From contig DATNQD010000071.1 of NCBI GenBank assembly GCA_036702865.1, positions 124,001 through 188,000 of the forward strand: 64,000 bases of DNA, read 5' to 3'. The translations under genes and the position numbers were made by a program. How positions within the stretch are numbered: the stretch's first letter is position 1; every line of letters begins with the position of its first letter. Shown in pieces: positions 41,275 through 50,806 of this stretch. Source of the stretch: Trichocoleus sp. Lineage in GTDB: Bacteria; Cyanobacteriota; Cyanobacteriia; Elainellales; Elainellaceae. Below the pieces are notes generated by a model, which saw only the letters and a list, made by a program, of their open reading frames with translations, was not told the origin of the DNA and did not search any database.

Positions 41275-43155
41275 ATGGCACAAGATTCAGGCTATAAATT
41301 TTCTGAGGCAGTTAAAGTTAAGCTCGATCAGGGCAAGCTCAAACTCAAGGGTTCAATCAGCGCTCCAGGTGAGTTTGATGTCTATCAATTTAAGCTCAAT
41401 CGACGCAGCAAATTTGATTGTTCTCTCAATCTCAATGCTAAAGATGTTGAGTTCACTTTGTTCGATCGCCAGGGCAATCAAGTTGCAGTTTCAGACAATA
41501 GCAGCGGCGATGACAACTCAAATTTTGTCCTCAATCGGAGCACCCGTAGCACTCTGCTATCCATTCAGAAGACGCTGAAGGCAGGTCTTTATTTTCTGGG
41601 AATTCGATCGCTTGCGCAAGACACTGAAACTCAAACAACAGCGATTGACTATTCCTGTAACTCTTCTACGATCGAGCTACCTGGACAGACCTACAAAGAA
41701 GCTCTGAAGATTAATTCCAACAAAAACAAACTCAAGGGAACCTATAGTTACTCTGGTTCTCTCAGCAGTGACAATCCGGTGGGTTTCTATCAGTTCGATC
41801 TGACTCAGCAGAGCAGTTTCACTAGCTTCTTGAATAGCCTCGGCAATAATGTCGCGATCGAACTGTATGACAGCAATCAGCAGCGCGTCACGGTTTCTGG
41901 CAGCAATCTTCAGCTTTTGGACGCAGGCAAATACTTTGTCAAACTGAAACTGAAGGCAAAAGGCGAGAGCATTGACTATAAACTCAAGCTGAAATTTGAT
42001 GCAGTGCCGATCGACTTCAGCGGCAACAGTTTGAATGAAGCGCGTGTTGTTTCTGCTAGCCCTAGCGTCAGCGTCTTCAAAGATTATGTAGGTCTGCTGG
42101 ACTCAGATGACTATTACAAAGTAAATGTTGCATCCCCAAGCAGCCTCAACCTGGTGCTGGATGGTTTATCAGCCGATGCCAATCTCCAGGTTATGGATCA
42201 GAGTGGAGCTGTCGTTGGTAGTTCAAACAACACAGGCACCGCGAAAGACCTGCTCAACCTGAGTGTGAAGGGAGGCACGTACTATGTGCGCGTCACCGCT
42301 GGCACAAACGCTTCAACCAATTACAACCTCAGCTTCACCTCAGCCCCACTGAAGCTATTTGGCTTAGCAAGCGATGGTACGAATGTTGTTGCGTTTAACC
42401 CCGATCGCCCCACGGATACCGTCAAACTAGGCATTACAGGCTTGACTGCCGGAGAAACGCTGAAGGCGATCGATTTCCAGACCTCGACCGGCGATTTGTT
42501 TGGTTTGAGCAGTGCCAACAAGCTCTACAAGATCGATGTTGCAACAGGGGCAGCCACCACAATGACGCTGCTCACCTCAACCACAACAACGGGTACGACT
42601 TCCACAACGACTACCACCAGCCCGCTAACCCTCACAGGAACAGTCACTGGATTTGACTTCGACCCGAGCAGCGGCAAGATTCGCGTTGTCACAGATGCCG
42701 ATGAAAACCGAACCTTAACCCCAGTAGCAGGCTCAACCAATACCTTCACTGTGGCGACAGACACAACCCTTGCCTATGCAACAGGTGATGTCAATGCCGC
42801 TCAGAATCCTAACGTAACGGCTTTAGCTTACAACAACAACTTCAGAAGTTCGACGTCTACAACACCCTATGGCATTGATACAACGCTAGACACACTCGTG
42901 CGCCTGGCTGAAGTTACCGCAGCCGTTGTGCCTGCCCCTGGTAATCTCACAACAGTCGGTGCGCTTGGCGTAGATTTTAGCGCCAGTGCTGGCTTTGATA
43001 TCTTCACAGATAGCACTTTGAGCAACACTGCTTATGCGGTGTCCGGTTCTGACCTGTACAGCATCAATCTAACCAGCGGTGCAGCAACGAAGCTAGGAGC
43101 GGTCAGCGTCAGCGGCGCATCCACACCACTCGTTGGCATTGCCAGCCGGGTTTAG
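41275..43155 (+). CDS. PPC-repeat protein with DUF4394-like C-terminal domain
   Basis: 626 residues from the ATG at 41275, chosen for the AAGGAAGG site upstream; the open frame reaches 78 bases further back. No signal peptide is seen (MAQDSGYKFSEAVKV). Three PPC-like beta-sandwiches cover residues about 5-385 (for example VYQFKLNRRSKFDCSLN, DYYKVNVASPSSLNLVLDGL, GGTYYVRVTAGTNAST). A DUF4394-like beta-propeller follows (LFGLASDGTNVVAFNPDRPT, LKAIDFQTSTGDLFGLSS, LYSINLTSGAATKLG), interrupted by a Thr-rich stretch near 430-450. Such proteins are extracellular, so a non-Sec route, such as type 1 secretion, may be used. Function unknown, probably a structural or adhesive surface protein. Confidence 0.82.
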   Translation: MAQDSGYKFSEAVKVKLDQGKLKLKGSISAPGEFDVYQFKLNRRSKFDCSLNLNAKDVEFTLFDRQGNQVAVSDNSSGDDNSNFVLNRSTRSTLLSIQKTLKAGLYFLGIRSLAQDTETQTTAIDYSCNSSTIELPGQTYKEALKINSNKNKLKGTYSYSGSLSSDNPVGFYQFDLTQQSSFTSFLNSLGNNVAIELYDSNQQRVTVSGSNLQLLDAGKYFVKLKLKAKGESIDYKLKLKFDAVPIDFSGNSLNEARVVSASPSVSVFKDYVGLLDSDDYYKVNVASPSSLNLVLDGLSADANLQVMDQSGAVVGSSNNTGTAKDLLNLSVKGGTYYVRVTAGTNASTNYNLSFTSAPLKLFGLASDGTNVVAFNPDRPTDTVKLGITGLTAGETLKAIDFQTSTGDLFGLSSANKLYKIDVATGAATTMTLLTSTTTTGTTSTTTTTSPLTLTGTVTGFDFDPSSGKIRVVTDADENRTLTPVAGSTNTFTVATDTTLAYATGDVNAAQNPNVTALAYNNNFRSSTSTTPYGIDTTLDTLVRLAEVTAAVVPAPGNLTTVGALGVDFSASAGFDIFTDSTLSNTAYAVSGSDLYSINLTSGAATKLGAVSVSGASTPLVGIASRV

Positions 43156-43185
43156 GGATTGGTTTAGGGATTGGTTTAGGGATTG
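43151..43185 (+). repeat. 12-bp tandem repeat over the stop codon
   Basis: Nearly three copies of TTTAGGGATTGG. Because the period is a multiple of three and each unit contains TAG in the coding frame, the gene ends with three successive in-frame stops. Confidence 0.85.
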
Positions 43186-43287
43186 ATAGACAGGATGTGT
43201 CAATTTGTCATCTCAAGTTCACACCAGGAAAACAACCCTGACAAACAAGACTGATACTTTAAGTATCACAGGTGAATGAATGCTGCG

Positions 43288-43350
43288 GAGGGGTAGTTAG
43301 CAATCTCTGAGAAGTCACTCGATTTCTCGATTTAGCTACTCCTCTTTTTT
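43288..43350 (+). terminator. probable terminator after the PPC/DUF4394 gene
   Basis: GAGGGGTAG (43288-43296) pairs with CTACTCCTC (43336-43344) with one G-T wobble, enclosing a smaller GAGAA/TTCTC hairpin, followed by TTTTTT. The loop is long, but the T tract is convincing. Confidence 0.7.
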
Positions 43351-43392
43351 GTTGCTGATAAACAAAAATGCAAGATGAACTTCTGCTTGTCT

Positions 43393-44607
43393 CTATCCTT
43401 CTGGAGTAAATGCCTCATAACTCCGACCACGCCATTGTTTGGGTTGGCGAGTTGAAGAAAGGAAGATGCGGTAGGCAGCCAGAGGGTCAGCGAGCGGGGA
43501 GAGCCAGAAGCTCCAGCTTGCCTTGGCTTGAGAGAAATCGTAGGAAGGGGCAATTGCAAATAGCAAAGCGAAGCGCATCAGCAGCAGTCCGAGGTTCAGC
43601 CCCAGTGCCGCAAGCACAAGAAATGAGGGATTGCCCAGCAAAACAGCAATCAACAGACCCAGCGCCGCCATCAGTGGGAGTCCCTGAACAGCGGTCAAAA
43701 ATGCCAGATCCCCCCATTTTTGTGCTGGAGTCGAAGCATCTTTGAGGTCGAGCGATCGTCCCCATTCCCGCCAGGTTTCAGCTGCTCCTTCATACATTCG
43801 CACTTTGAGAACTCTGGAACCATCTAAAAAGCCGACTTTTGCGCCTGCCTGGGCTGCATTTCTTGCCAGTGTCACATCATCGCAAAACGAACTCCGAGCA
43901 GAAGCATAGCCGCCTAATTGAGCCAGCAGCGATCGACGGCAGAGAAAGCACTGTCCATTTGCCATCACGCGATCGGCTCCGCCCACTGAACCGCCTGCGG
44001 CTCCAAAGCGATAGATCAGCGTCATCAACAAAGCAGGCTGTAGCCAGAACTCGCCCAAGTCTTTGAGGATAAATTGAGGGGCAAGCGACAGGAGATCATA
44101 GCCTTCTCGTTCAGCGGTCTTCAGCACACTGGCAACCATACCAATTTGTGGATAAGTATCGGCATCTACGCCCAAAATCCACTCGCTTTGCTCAGAACTA
44201 TTGAGAAATCCAGTGTGCAGTGCCCAGGGACGACCAACCCATCCAGCAGGTAATGGATCATCTGTGAGGACACGAAAGCGCGGATCGCTGGCTTGGGCTG
44301 CTTTGACCTTCTCGACAGTGCCATCTTGCGATCGGCTATCCACCACAATTACTTCGCGCACTTCGTAGCTCTGCCGCGTCAGCCCTTCTAAACAGCCTCC
44401 AATGCGATCGGCTTCATTCAAAGTAGGCACAACAACGCTGACCTTGCCCAACAAATCAGGCGTTGGCGATTCAGGCTTCAGGGGCGGCTGACGAAACGGA
44501 GCCTGCAACAGGCGAGATAGCAAAACGGCTACTGCGGGTAGCTGCACCACTAGCAAAACCAGAGCAACCCCACTCATCCAGTCATCAATCATCACAAAAT
44601 TCTGCAC
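43393..44607 (-). CDS. cruG: 2'-O-glycosyltransferase of myxoxanthophyll synthesis (CruG)
   Basis: 404 residues from a GTG at 44607; an ATG five codons in (44592) is an alternative. It has an N-terminal membrane helix, then a GT2 domain: KVSVVVPTLNEADRIGGCLE, VIVVDSRSQDGT, WILGVDADTYPQIG (DxD) and a C-terminal pair of membrane helices. The block LPAGWVGRPWALHTGF is typical of the carotenoid/hopanoid-type GT2 subgroup. Its identity as CruG, which glycosylates 2'-hydroxylated gamma-carotene derivatives to make myxol glycosides, rests on this block and on the neighbouring cruF. The enzymes are membrane-bound. The cruF-cruG gap is 113 bases on the same strand. Confidence 0.82.
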   Translation of the reverse strand: MQNFVMIDDWMSGVALVLLVVQLPAVAVLLSRLLQAPFRQPPLKPESPTPDLLGKVSVVVPTLNEADRIGGCLEGLTRQSYEVREVIVVDSRSQDGTVEKVKAAQASDPRFRVLTDDPLPAGWVGRPWALHTGFLNSSEQSEWILGVDADTYPQIGMVASVLKTAEREGYDLLSLAPQFILKDLGEFWLQPALLMTLIYRFGAAGGSVGGADRVMANGQCFLCRRSLLAQLGGYASARSSFCDDVTLARNAAQAGAKVGFLDGSRVLKVRMYEGAAETWREWGRSLDLKDASTPAQKWGDLAFLTAVQGLPLMAALGLLIAVLLGNPSFLVLAALGLNLGLLLMRFALLFAIAPSYDFSQAKASWSFWLSPLADPLAAYRIFLSSTRQPKQWRGRSYEAFTPEG

Positions 44608-44720
44608 GGTTCAAGCTCAAATGGAAAAAAGGAAATAACTCGAAAATAAAGGCAATGAGAATTTTACGTCTCACTGCCCAGCACTTTAAGATTAATTGTC
44701 ACGGTGAGGATGCCGATCGT

Positions 44721-45641
44721 CTACTTCGTTGTGACTGCAACCGGAGTCGAAGCACTCACAGGGTCAGGAAGCCCGAGCGAAGCAAGCGCTGTTTCCTCTG
44801 GCTGCAATTGAGCTATCCACCAGCAGATGACCGCCGGAGCAACCCCTAACAGCAGACCTAAGCCAAGTGGAATCCAGAAACCTGCAGCAATGCTCATGAC
44901 TGCGGCAAATGCAAAGTTACCCAGATAAACCACCAACGGAAACCCTAATTGCTGTGGCTGCGGGTTGATCGGCTGACGTCGCCAGAGAAACGCGGCAATG
45001 CTTATGTATACCAAGCCCGTACCAAACCAACCCACAAAATTCTGATAAGGCATTCCAAAAAAAGCACCGGGTTTATGCCAGTACCAGAAGGGCAGCGCAG
45101 TCTGACTCATCGCCGGATCTAGCACAAAGTCCCAGGAAGTAAGCATGAGTGCCCCCAGGACGATCGCCCCAACCTGCCCCAACCAGGCATATCGACCGCC
45201 CTTACCCACACCCAGAGCCGTCCGCGCCAGCAAATAAGCAGAGAATCCGAGGTAGAACCAGGAGAGCGGAATTGTGAATGGCACAAGACCTGCAATCTTA
45301 TAGCCCAAGCCGCTCAAATAGCTGTAGTGACCAAAGGGAAAACCAGTACTGGTTCCCAGTAACTCGCTGGTTAGTGAAATTCCAATGGCTGGAATGGCAA
45401 AAGTTAGCCAGTTTCGCAACCCAATGGTGCGATAAGCATAGATTGAAACGGCGATCGTTGCCAGTAACATGTAAGCAACCCCACCCCCTGCCAGGCTCCA
45501 CCGATACATGGCTTGTCCTGCAGGTAGATAGGATAAAAATTCTGGATGCGGCATAACCAGCAGAATGCCCGCTAGACCAAATGCCATCGCCACTAAATGC
45601 CCAATTAAACAAAACCGTTCGATACGCGCCAGTTGCCTCAT
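44721..45641 (-). CDS. cruF: carotenoid 1',2'-hydratase CruF
   Basis: 306 residues from the ATG at 45641, which has GGGGAGA just upstream and gives the usual family length; the frame extends 62 codons upstream without similarity. This is the DUF422/CruF fold: an integral membrane protein of about seven to eight helices with ISLTSELLGTSTGFPFGHYSY, IPLSWFYLGFSAYLLA, MLTSWDFVLDPAM and FGMPYQNFVGWFGTG motifs. CruF adds water to the psi end of gamma-carotene-type carotenoids on the way to myxoxanthophyll. It is followed by CruG. Confidence 0.9.
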   Translation of the reverse strand: MRQLARIERFCLIGHLVAMAFGLAGILLVMPHPEFLSYLPAGQAMYRWSLAGGGVAYMLLATIAVSIYAYRTIGLRNWLTFAIPAIGISLTSELLGTSTGFPFGHYSYLSGLGYKIAGLVPFTIPLSWFYLGFSAYLLARTALGVGKGGRYAWLGQVGAIVLGALMLTSWDFVLDPAMSQTALPFWYWHKPGAFFGMPYQNFVGWFGTGLVYISIAAFLWRRQPINPQPQQLGFPLVVYLGNFAFAAVMSIAAGFWIPLGLGLLLGVAPAVICWWIAQLQPEETALASLGLPDPVSASTPVAVTTK

Positions 45642-45893
45642 TGCATCTCCCCACTCGTAAATCGCCAGAAGAAATTTAAAATCCCTTGATGCTAATTTAC
45701 AAAAGTTAATTTGTCTCACGATACTACTCCAAAATGAGGAGGACTGTAAATCAGAAGGGGGGAGAAGGACGCGGCGAAGGGAAGACTTGGGCAAGGAGTG
45801 GTTTAATGACCCGTTACCGCTATCCATAACCGAATAAGCGATTCCCCATTACCAAAGTCGATTAGACTTCTATTTGACGTTTTTTATCGAGGA

Positions 45894-47084
45894 GTGAGCA
45901 AAAATACTGTGGCGATCGCAGAAGTGATAGGGGTTGGGGTAGCTGTCCTGGTTGGGCTAGTTCTACTGGGGCTAATTTTTGTGGAGTGGCAATATCGTCA
46001 TCGTCCAGGGAACCGGCTGGAAATGACGGCTGGAACGTGGGATTTTCCAATCTATGAGCCAAATCATTATTTGCTGTTAGGTGAACTGGAACTGATTAAT
46101 CAGACTCAACGGTTTGAAGTGATGGTTCCAGAACTGTGGGCAGAGGCAAAGCTGCTGTCAAAAGGGAGTTTAGAGTCAGTCACGACAAAAGTTCAGGTGA
46201 CGCCCCGCCATCCCGATGCTCCGGCTCGTCCAGATGGCTATTGGTTTGGCTACATCGTGAAGCGTAAGCCAACTCGCTTTGAAGTGGCAGTCGAAATCCG
46301 GGGGAAAGACCTTGCATCGCTGCAGTCTGCCTGGGTTCGGGTTCACTATGTCACCTATGGCCCGCAAGGTCGCATACCGAGGGTAAAGCATGTCATTGTG
46401 CCGCTTAGTTTTCCCTCGACTGATGAGCCGCTCCGTTGGCGACCGACCTCAAATGGGGACGTTTTGCCAGTTCGGACACACTTATTAACGCATCTGGATG
46501 ACCCGGTGGAAATTCTGAAGCGGTATGTGATGCCCCATGCTCAACCTGGTGATGTCGTGACGATCGGGGAAACGCCTCTGGCGCTGATGCAAGGTCGGTT
46601 TCGACATCCAACAGACATTCAGCCAGGATGGGTAGCGCAGCGCATCTGCTATTTCTTTTTGCCAACTTCAAGTCTGGCGACAGCTTGCGGAATGCAGGCA
46701 CTTGTTGATGTGGTTGGACCTTGGCGCGTTTTGTGGGCGTTTACAGCAGGGGCATTGGCGAAGAAGTTCTTGAAAAAACCCGGTGTCTTCTATCAATTGG
46801 CAGGTGAACAAGCCCGTCTGATTGATGATGTGACGGGGACGCTGCCTCCCTACGATCAGTTTATTGTCCTAGGACCTGACGATCCCCAAGCTGTTGTCGA
46901 TCGCATTCATCAGGAAACGGGATTACGTGCTGCGATCGTAGACGTGAATGACTTGAAAGCAGTTAAGATATTGGCAAAGACCCCAGAACTTTCTGAGGCG
47001 TTCTTGACTCAAGCTTTGATTAGTAACCCAGCCGGTAATGCTGACGAGCAAACGCCTGTAGTGTTGATTCGCCCGACTGCATAA
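45894..47084 (+). CDS. CofE-like (F420-0 gamma-glutamyl ligase) homologue, membrane-anchored
   Basis: 396 residues with GTG starts; an in-frame GTG at 45909 is also possible, since AGGAG overlaps the first candidate. A membrane helix covers residues about 10-31. A beta-rich domain of about 150 residues (YLLLGELELINQTQRFEVMV) follows, then the CofE-like core: VLPVRTHLLTHLDDPVEIL, VVTIGETPLALMQGR, VDVVGPWRVLWAFTAGALAK and TGLRAAIVDVNDL. CofE ligates glutamate to F420, a cofactor that this type of cyanobacterium may not make, so the real substrate is unclear. It starts the plus-strand run up to yqeG. Confidence 0.72.
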   Translation: MSKNTVAIAEVIGVGVAVLVGLVLLGLIFVEWQYRHRPGNRLEMTAGTWDFPIYEPNHYLLLGELELINQTQRFEVMVPELWAEAKLLSKGSLESVTTKVQVTPRHPDAPARPDGYWFGYIVKRKPTRFEVAVEIRGKDLASLQSAWVRVHYVTYGPQGRIPRVKHVIVPLSFPSTDEPLRWRPTSNGDVLPVRTHLLTHLDDPVEILKRYVMPHAQPGDVVTIGETPLALMQGRFRHPTDIQPGWVAQRICYFFLPTSSLATACGMQALVDVVGPWRVLWAFTAGALAKKFLKKPGVFYQLAGEQARLIDDVTGTLPPYDQFIVLGPDDPQAVVDRIHQETGLRAAIVDVNDLKAVKILAKTPELSEAFLTQALISNPAGNADEQTPVVLIRPTA

Positions 47085-47107
47085 CCTCATTCCTCTCTCT
47101 GGTGCTT

Positions 47108-48358
47108 ATGACTGTAGCCCCTCCGCAACAAACTTCCCTTGTCACAATCCGACCCTTCCAGTACCGGGATCTGGAGGAGGTTTCGCACATGACAACGCCA
47201 GACTCCAGTGAAGAAGGCAGTGAATTGGAGGTGACCCAGCGATTGCAGCAGCTTCGTCGTTGGTATGGTTTGCTGAAGTGCCTCAGTCTGTTTCCGAACC
47301 CGTTTCAACATCTGCTGGCGGCTTATGTGGCGGAGCAGAATAGCACCCTGGCTGGCATGATTCAGGTTTCACCCTTCAATCGGACGCGAAGCACCTGGAG
47401 AGTGGATCAGGTATTGGTCGATCGTCATAGCCCGAATGATGGCAGCCGCGCTCTACCCACTGATGTTGGCTCTCAGCTGTTGCGCCACTGTTTTCAGGCA
47501 ATCTGGGAAGCCCGAACCTGGCTTATTGAGGTCAATGTCAATGACAAAGACACGATGGCGCTCTATCGCCAAAATGGATTTCAAACGCTAGCGCATCTAA
47601 CCTACTGGGAGCTTTCACCCGAACTGCTCCAGACCATTGCTGAACGAGAGCCAGATCTTCCCAATCTGCTGCCCGTCAGTAACGCTGATGCTACATTGCT
47701 TCATCAATTGGATACTGTGTCAATGCCGCCGCTGGTGCGCCAGGTCTTCGATCGCCATGTGGGTGATTTTAAGACAGGTGTGGTGGGATCAATTTCACGG
47801 CGGTTACAGCACTGGTTGCACCACATGGAGCAGGCAAAGGGCTATGTATTTGAATCTCAGCGTAAGGCAGCGATCGGCTATTTTGATGTACAGCTTTGCC
47901 GGGATGGCAGCCAGCCCCATACTGCCAATCTCACCGTTCATCCGGCATATACCTGGCTCTACCCTGAACTTTTTACTCAAATGGCACGGGTGGCGCGAGA
48001 ACTGCCTACTCAATCGCTGCGCGTCGCTTCAACAGACTACCAGCCCGAGCGAGAGGAATATCTAGAACAGGTGGGCGCTACCCGAATTGAGCATTCGCTG
48101 ATGATGTCTCGATCGGTTTGGCATAAGCTGCGGGAGTCTCGCTTCTCGCTCGATGGGTTGCAGTTCTCTGAGGTGCTCCAGAGCTTCCAGCCTGCCCGCA
48201 AGCCCGTTCCGGGTCGGTTTTCGCTGTTAGATTCTATGCGCCCCATCCCCCAAACCCAGGCTTCGGGAGAAGTTCCTTATCCGGCGACAAAAGCTGAGGC
48301 TGACTTGCCCCAGAACCCAGCGAAGAATAGTCCGATCCCGCCCGATGAAGAAACCTGA
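47108..48358 (+). CDS. GNAT-family acetyltransferase with two GNAT-like halves
   Basis: 416 residues from the ATG at 47108; a GTG two codons upstream is less likely. The first half (residues about 10-175) is a GNAT domain: VTIRPFQYRDLEEVSHM, LLAAYVAEQNSTLAGMIQV, the acetyl-CoA strand WRVDQVLVD and the helix after DVGSQLLRHCFQ, then LYRQNGFQTLAHLTYWEL. The second half (about 215-330) repeats the pattern more weakly (YVFESQRKAAIGYFDVQL, LTVHPAYTWLYPELFTQMAR, YLEQVGATRIEHSLMMSR). The tail is Pro-rich. The acetylated substrate is unknown. It is separated by 18 bases from ruvX. Confidence 0.8.
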   Translation: MTVAPPQQTSLVTIRPFQYRDLEEVSHMTTPDSSEEGSELEVTQRLQQLRRWYGLLKCLSLFPNPFQHLLAAYVAEQNSTLAGMIQVSPFNRTRSTWRVDQVLVDRHSPNDGSRALPTDVGSQLLRHCFQAIWEARTWLIEVNVNDKDTMALYRQNGFQTLAHLTYWELSPELLQTIAEREPDLPNLLPVSNADATLLHQLDTVSMPPLVRQVFDRHVGDFKTGVVGSISRRLQHWLHHMEQAKGYVFESQRKAAIGYFDVQLCRDGSQPHTANLTVHPAYTWLYPELFTQMARVARELPTQSLRVASTDYQPEREEYLEQVGATRIEHSLMMSRSVWHKLRESRFSLDGLQFSEVLQSFQPARKPVPGRFSLLDSMRPIPQTQASGEVPYPATKAEADLPQNPAKNSPIPPDEET

Positions 48359-48376
48359 GTCTCTGAGAAAAGCGCT

Positions 48377-48850
48377 ATGTACAGTTCCTCAAATCGCGTT
48401 GCTGCCCTCGGTCTAGATATTGGCAGAAAGCGCATTGGGGTTGCGGGTTGTGATGGAACGGGGCTCATTGCCACAGGGCTGACCACGGTTTATCGACGAT
48501 CGTTTACAGAAGACGTTGCTGAGTTTCAGCGGTTAGTAGCAGAGCGGCAGGCGCAGATCCTGGTTGTGGGTTTGCCTTTCAATATGGACGGCAGCTTAGG
48601 CTTTCAGGCAAAACAGGTGCAAAACTACGTCAAGCGGCTGAGCCGAGCCTTAGATCTCTCAGTAGAATTTGTGGATGAGCGGCTGACTTCAGTCCAGGCA
48701 ATGGAATTAATTCGGGCAGAAAAACGGTCTTCTCACGACAAAGGCTTGATTGATCGCAAAGCAGCAGCTATTATCCTGCAACAGTGGTTAGACGAACGGC
48801 GGAGTCGGCAGCGATCGTCTCACCCGCCAGAGTCTACTTCCACACCTTAA
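48377..48850 (+). CDS. ruvX: YqgF/RuvX putative pre-16S rRNA nuclease
   Basis: 157 residues. The RNase H-like family signatures ALGLDIGRKRIGVAGCDGTG, ILVVGLPFNMDGSLG, VEFVDERLTSVQA and HDKGLIDRKAAAIILQQWL are all present with the catalytic Asp and Glu residues. The protein processes the 5' end of 16S rRNA in E. coli. The gene lies in a tight run with the GNAT upstream and DUF3727 and mltG downstream. Confidence 0.93.
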   Translation: MYSSSNRVAALGLDIGRKRIGVAGCDGTGLIATGLTTVYRRSFTEDVAEFQRLVAERQAQILVVGLPFNMDGSLGFQAKQVQNYVKRLSRALDLSVEFVDERLTSVQAMELIRAEKRSSHDKGLIDRKAAAIILQQWLDERRSRQRSSHPPESTSTP

Positions 48851-48984
48851 TCCGCGATCAATCAGCGGTATGAGTTCAAAACTCAGTTAGGAGATATTTG
48901 GTCTTTTCACAGGCTTCTCTCAGAGGTCAGACTAAAAATCTGCCACAGAAAGGTATAAGGAGTAAGAGTAAGAGAAAGCTGGAA

Positions 48985-49578
48985 ATGGATATTGAAATGG
49001 ACGATGTACCTACTGTAAGCCTGATGGATGACGATGGGCAGTCTCTCGTCTGCTATGTCGAACGCACACTAAAAGCACAAGGGAAAGAGTATGTGCTCCT
49101 GCGTCCGGTTGATTCCCCGATCGAAATTTTTGCCTGGACGGAAGAAGAAGACGATGAAGAAGAGATGTTGCTAGACATCGACGATAGTGAGTTGGATGAC
49201 ATTTTTCCTACAGCAAAGGCAGTACTGGCAGAGCAAGAGTTAGCGCTGCATCGTACGTCTCTCACCCTAATCGCCAGTGGCGAATTGCCTGAATTCGACG
49301 AACAGGATCTGATCACGCTGGATATTGAAAATGAGTATGGTCAGGTTAACTTAGAGCAATTCCAGCAGCTTGCTTCCTTCTTCCACGAAGAGCAGGAGTA
49401 CGTTGTCTGCACACCACTTGACCCCTTACTTTTCCTGGCTCGAATGAATGCTGGCGGACAGCCCGAACTGCTCTCAATTGAGGAACTGGAGGCTTTGCAA
49501 ACTTCAGAAGAATTCAAAGAGATGCAAATGGAACTGGAGCGTCAGGCAGATGAATTTGACGACGAGGAGTTGAACTAA
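48985..49578 (+). CDS. DUF3727 / DUF1292-type protein
   Basis: 197 residues from the ATG at 48985; the frame is open further upstream but lacks similarity there. N-terminal DUF1292-like fold (VSLMDDDGQSLVCYVERTLK, YVLLRPVDSPIEIFAW). Then a very acidic stretch (EEEDDEEEMLLDIDDSELDD) and the DUF3727 part (LEQFQQLASFFHEEQEYVVC, LSIEELEALQTSEEF). Conserved in cyanobacteria and plastids, unknown role, commonly found beside ruvX and mltG as here. The stop is 4 bases before the mltG start. Confidence 0.82.
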   Translation: MDIEMDDVPTVSLMDDDGQSLVCYVERTLKAQGKEYVLLRPVDSPIEIFAWTEEEDDEEEMLLDIDDSELDDIFPTAKAVLAEQELALHRTSLTLIASGELPEFDEQDLITLDIENEYGQVNLEQFQQLASFFHEEQEYVVCTPLDPLLFLARMNAGGQPELLSIEELEALQTSEEFKEMQMELERQADEFDDEELN

Positions 49579-49582
49579 CACC

Positions 49583-50695
49583 ATGACCACGGCTTCACGC
49601 ATCCCGAAAGGCTTGTTCTATCTGCTGCTGTTGCCGCTTACACTGGCAGCCTGTGGTTGGCAGGGTTGGTCTTGGTGGAGTTGGGCAAGTGCGCCCCCTC
49701 AAACAGAATCTACAACGACTGCGCCAACGCAGGCAAAAACAGTACAAATTCAGATTCCTGAGGGGACAACAGCTCAGCAAATTGGACGCGATCTTGAAGC
49801 CGCTGGTTTGATTCGATCGACCACTGCTTGGGGTCTCTGGACGCGGTGGCTCAGCTCTCGAGATAAGTCAGGCAGTTTCCAGGCGGGAACCTATGAGCTA
49901 TCGCCAACAGAGCCACTCCCGCAAATCGCCAGTAAGATCTGGCAGGGCGAGGTTGTGCTAAAGAGCTATACCATCCCAGAAGGCTGGACAATGCAGCAGA
50001 TGGGGAAATATTTTGAAGAGCAGGGTTTCTTCAGCGCTGATGCCTTCGTGGAAGCTGCAAAGCAAGTACCTCGCGATAAATATTCCTGGCTGCCCGAACA
50101 GCTTCCCCTTCTGGAAGGGTTCCTTTATCCAGATACGTATAAATTTGCTGGAGAACTAACTCCACAAGCGGTGATCGACCAAATGCTCGATCGCTTTCAG
50201 CAGGTCGCACTACCGATTTATCAACAGGCGCAGGGCAAAACGCCTTATTCTTTGCTGCAATGGGTCACGCTTGCCAGCATTGTTGAGAAAGAGGCAGTTG
50301 TTAGTACAGAACGTCCGGAGATTGCCAGTGTATTCGCGCGTCGCTTGAGAGAGAATATTCCTTTGGGGGCTGACCCAACCGTGGAGTATGCGCTGGGGAT
50401 TCGGCAAACGCCTGATCAGCCTCTAACTTTTGATCAGGTAAAAACTCCTTCACCCTACAATACTTATATCAATGCAGGGCTACCGCCTGCCCCTATCTCG
50501 AGTCCTGGTGTTGCGAGTCTGGAAGCGTCTGTCAATCCTGCTGACACTGAGTATCTCTACTTTGTGGCACGCTACGACGGCACTCACGTCTTTAGTAAAA
50601 CCCTGGCAGACCATGAAGCCGCGCAAAATGCGATCCATTCCGGACGAGATGCACAACCCAAAGCATCACCTGCTCCAACTCGCTCACCCAATTAG
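49583..50695 (+). CDS. mltG: endolytic murein transglycosylase MltG
   Basis: 370 residues. A single N-terminal hydrophobic helix is followed by LTLAACGWQ, which also looks like a lipobox, so it may be lipid-anchored. LysM-like subdomain IQIPEGTTAQQIGRDLEAAG, then the YceG/MltG domain: YTIPEGWTMQQMGKYFEEQG, LEGFLYPDTYKF, catalytic Glu in LASIVEKEAV, IPLGADPTVEYALG, PSPYNTYINAGLPPAPISSPG. It cleaves nascent glycan strands in the periplasm and so sets strand length. GAGGAG inside the end of the DUF3727 gene serves as ribosome-binding site. Confidence 0.94.
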   Translation: MTTASRIPKGLFYLLLLPLTLAACGWQGWSWWSWASAPPQTESTTTAPTQAKTVQIQIPEGTTAQQIGRDLEAAGLIRSTTAWGLWTRWLSSRDKSGSFQAGTYELSPTEPLPQIASKIWQGEVVLKSYTIPEGWTMQQMGKYFEEQGFFSADAFVEAAKQVPRDKYSWLPEQLPLLEGFLYPDTYKFAGELTPQAVIDQMLDRFQQVALPIYQQAQGKTPYSLLQWVTLASIVEKEAVVSTERPEIASVFARRLRENIPLGADPTVEYALGIRQTPDQPLTFDQVKTPSPYNTYINAGLPPAPISSPGVASLEASVNPADTEYLYFVARYDGTHVFSKTLADHEAAQNAIHSGRDAQPKASPAPTRSPN

Positions 50696-50806
50696 TCATT
50701 AAGTAACAAGCCATTTCGATCAGGGATTAGGGCACACTACTAGTAGGGGCATTTGATCAACCATCGTTGCTCCCCTCCGTTTTAGAACACTATCGAACCC
50801 TTCTTT

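Noticed and set aside
43410-44066. Plus-strand open frames across cruG
   Set aside because: They are antisense to a strongly motif-supported glycosyltransferase and have no ribosome-binding sites.
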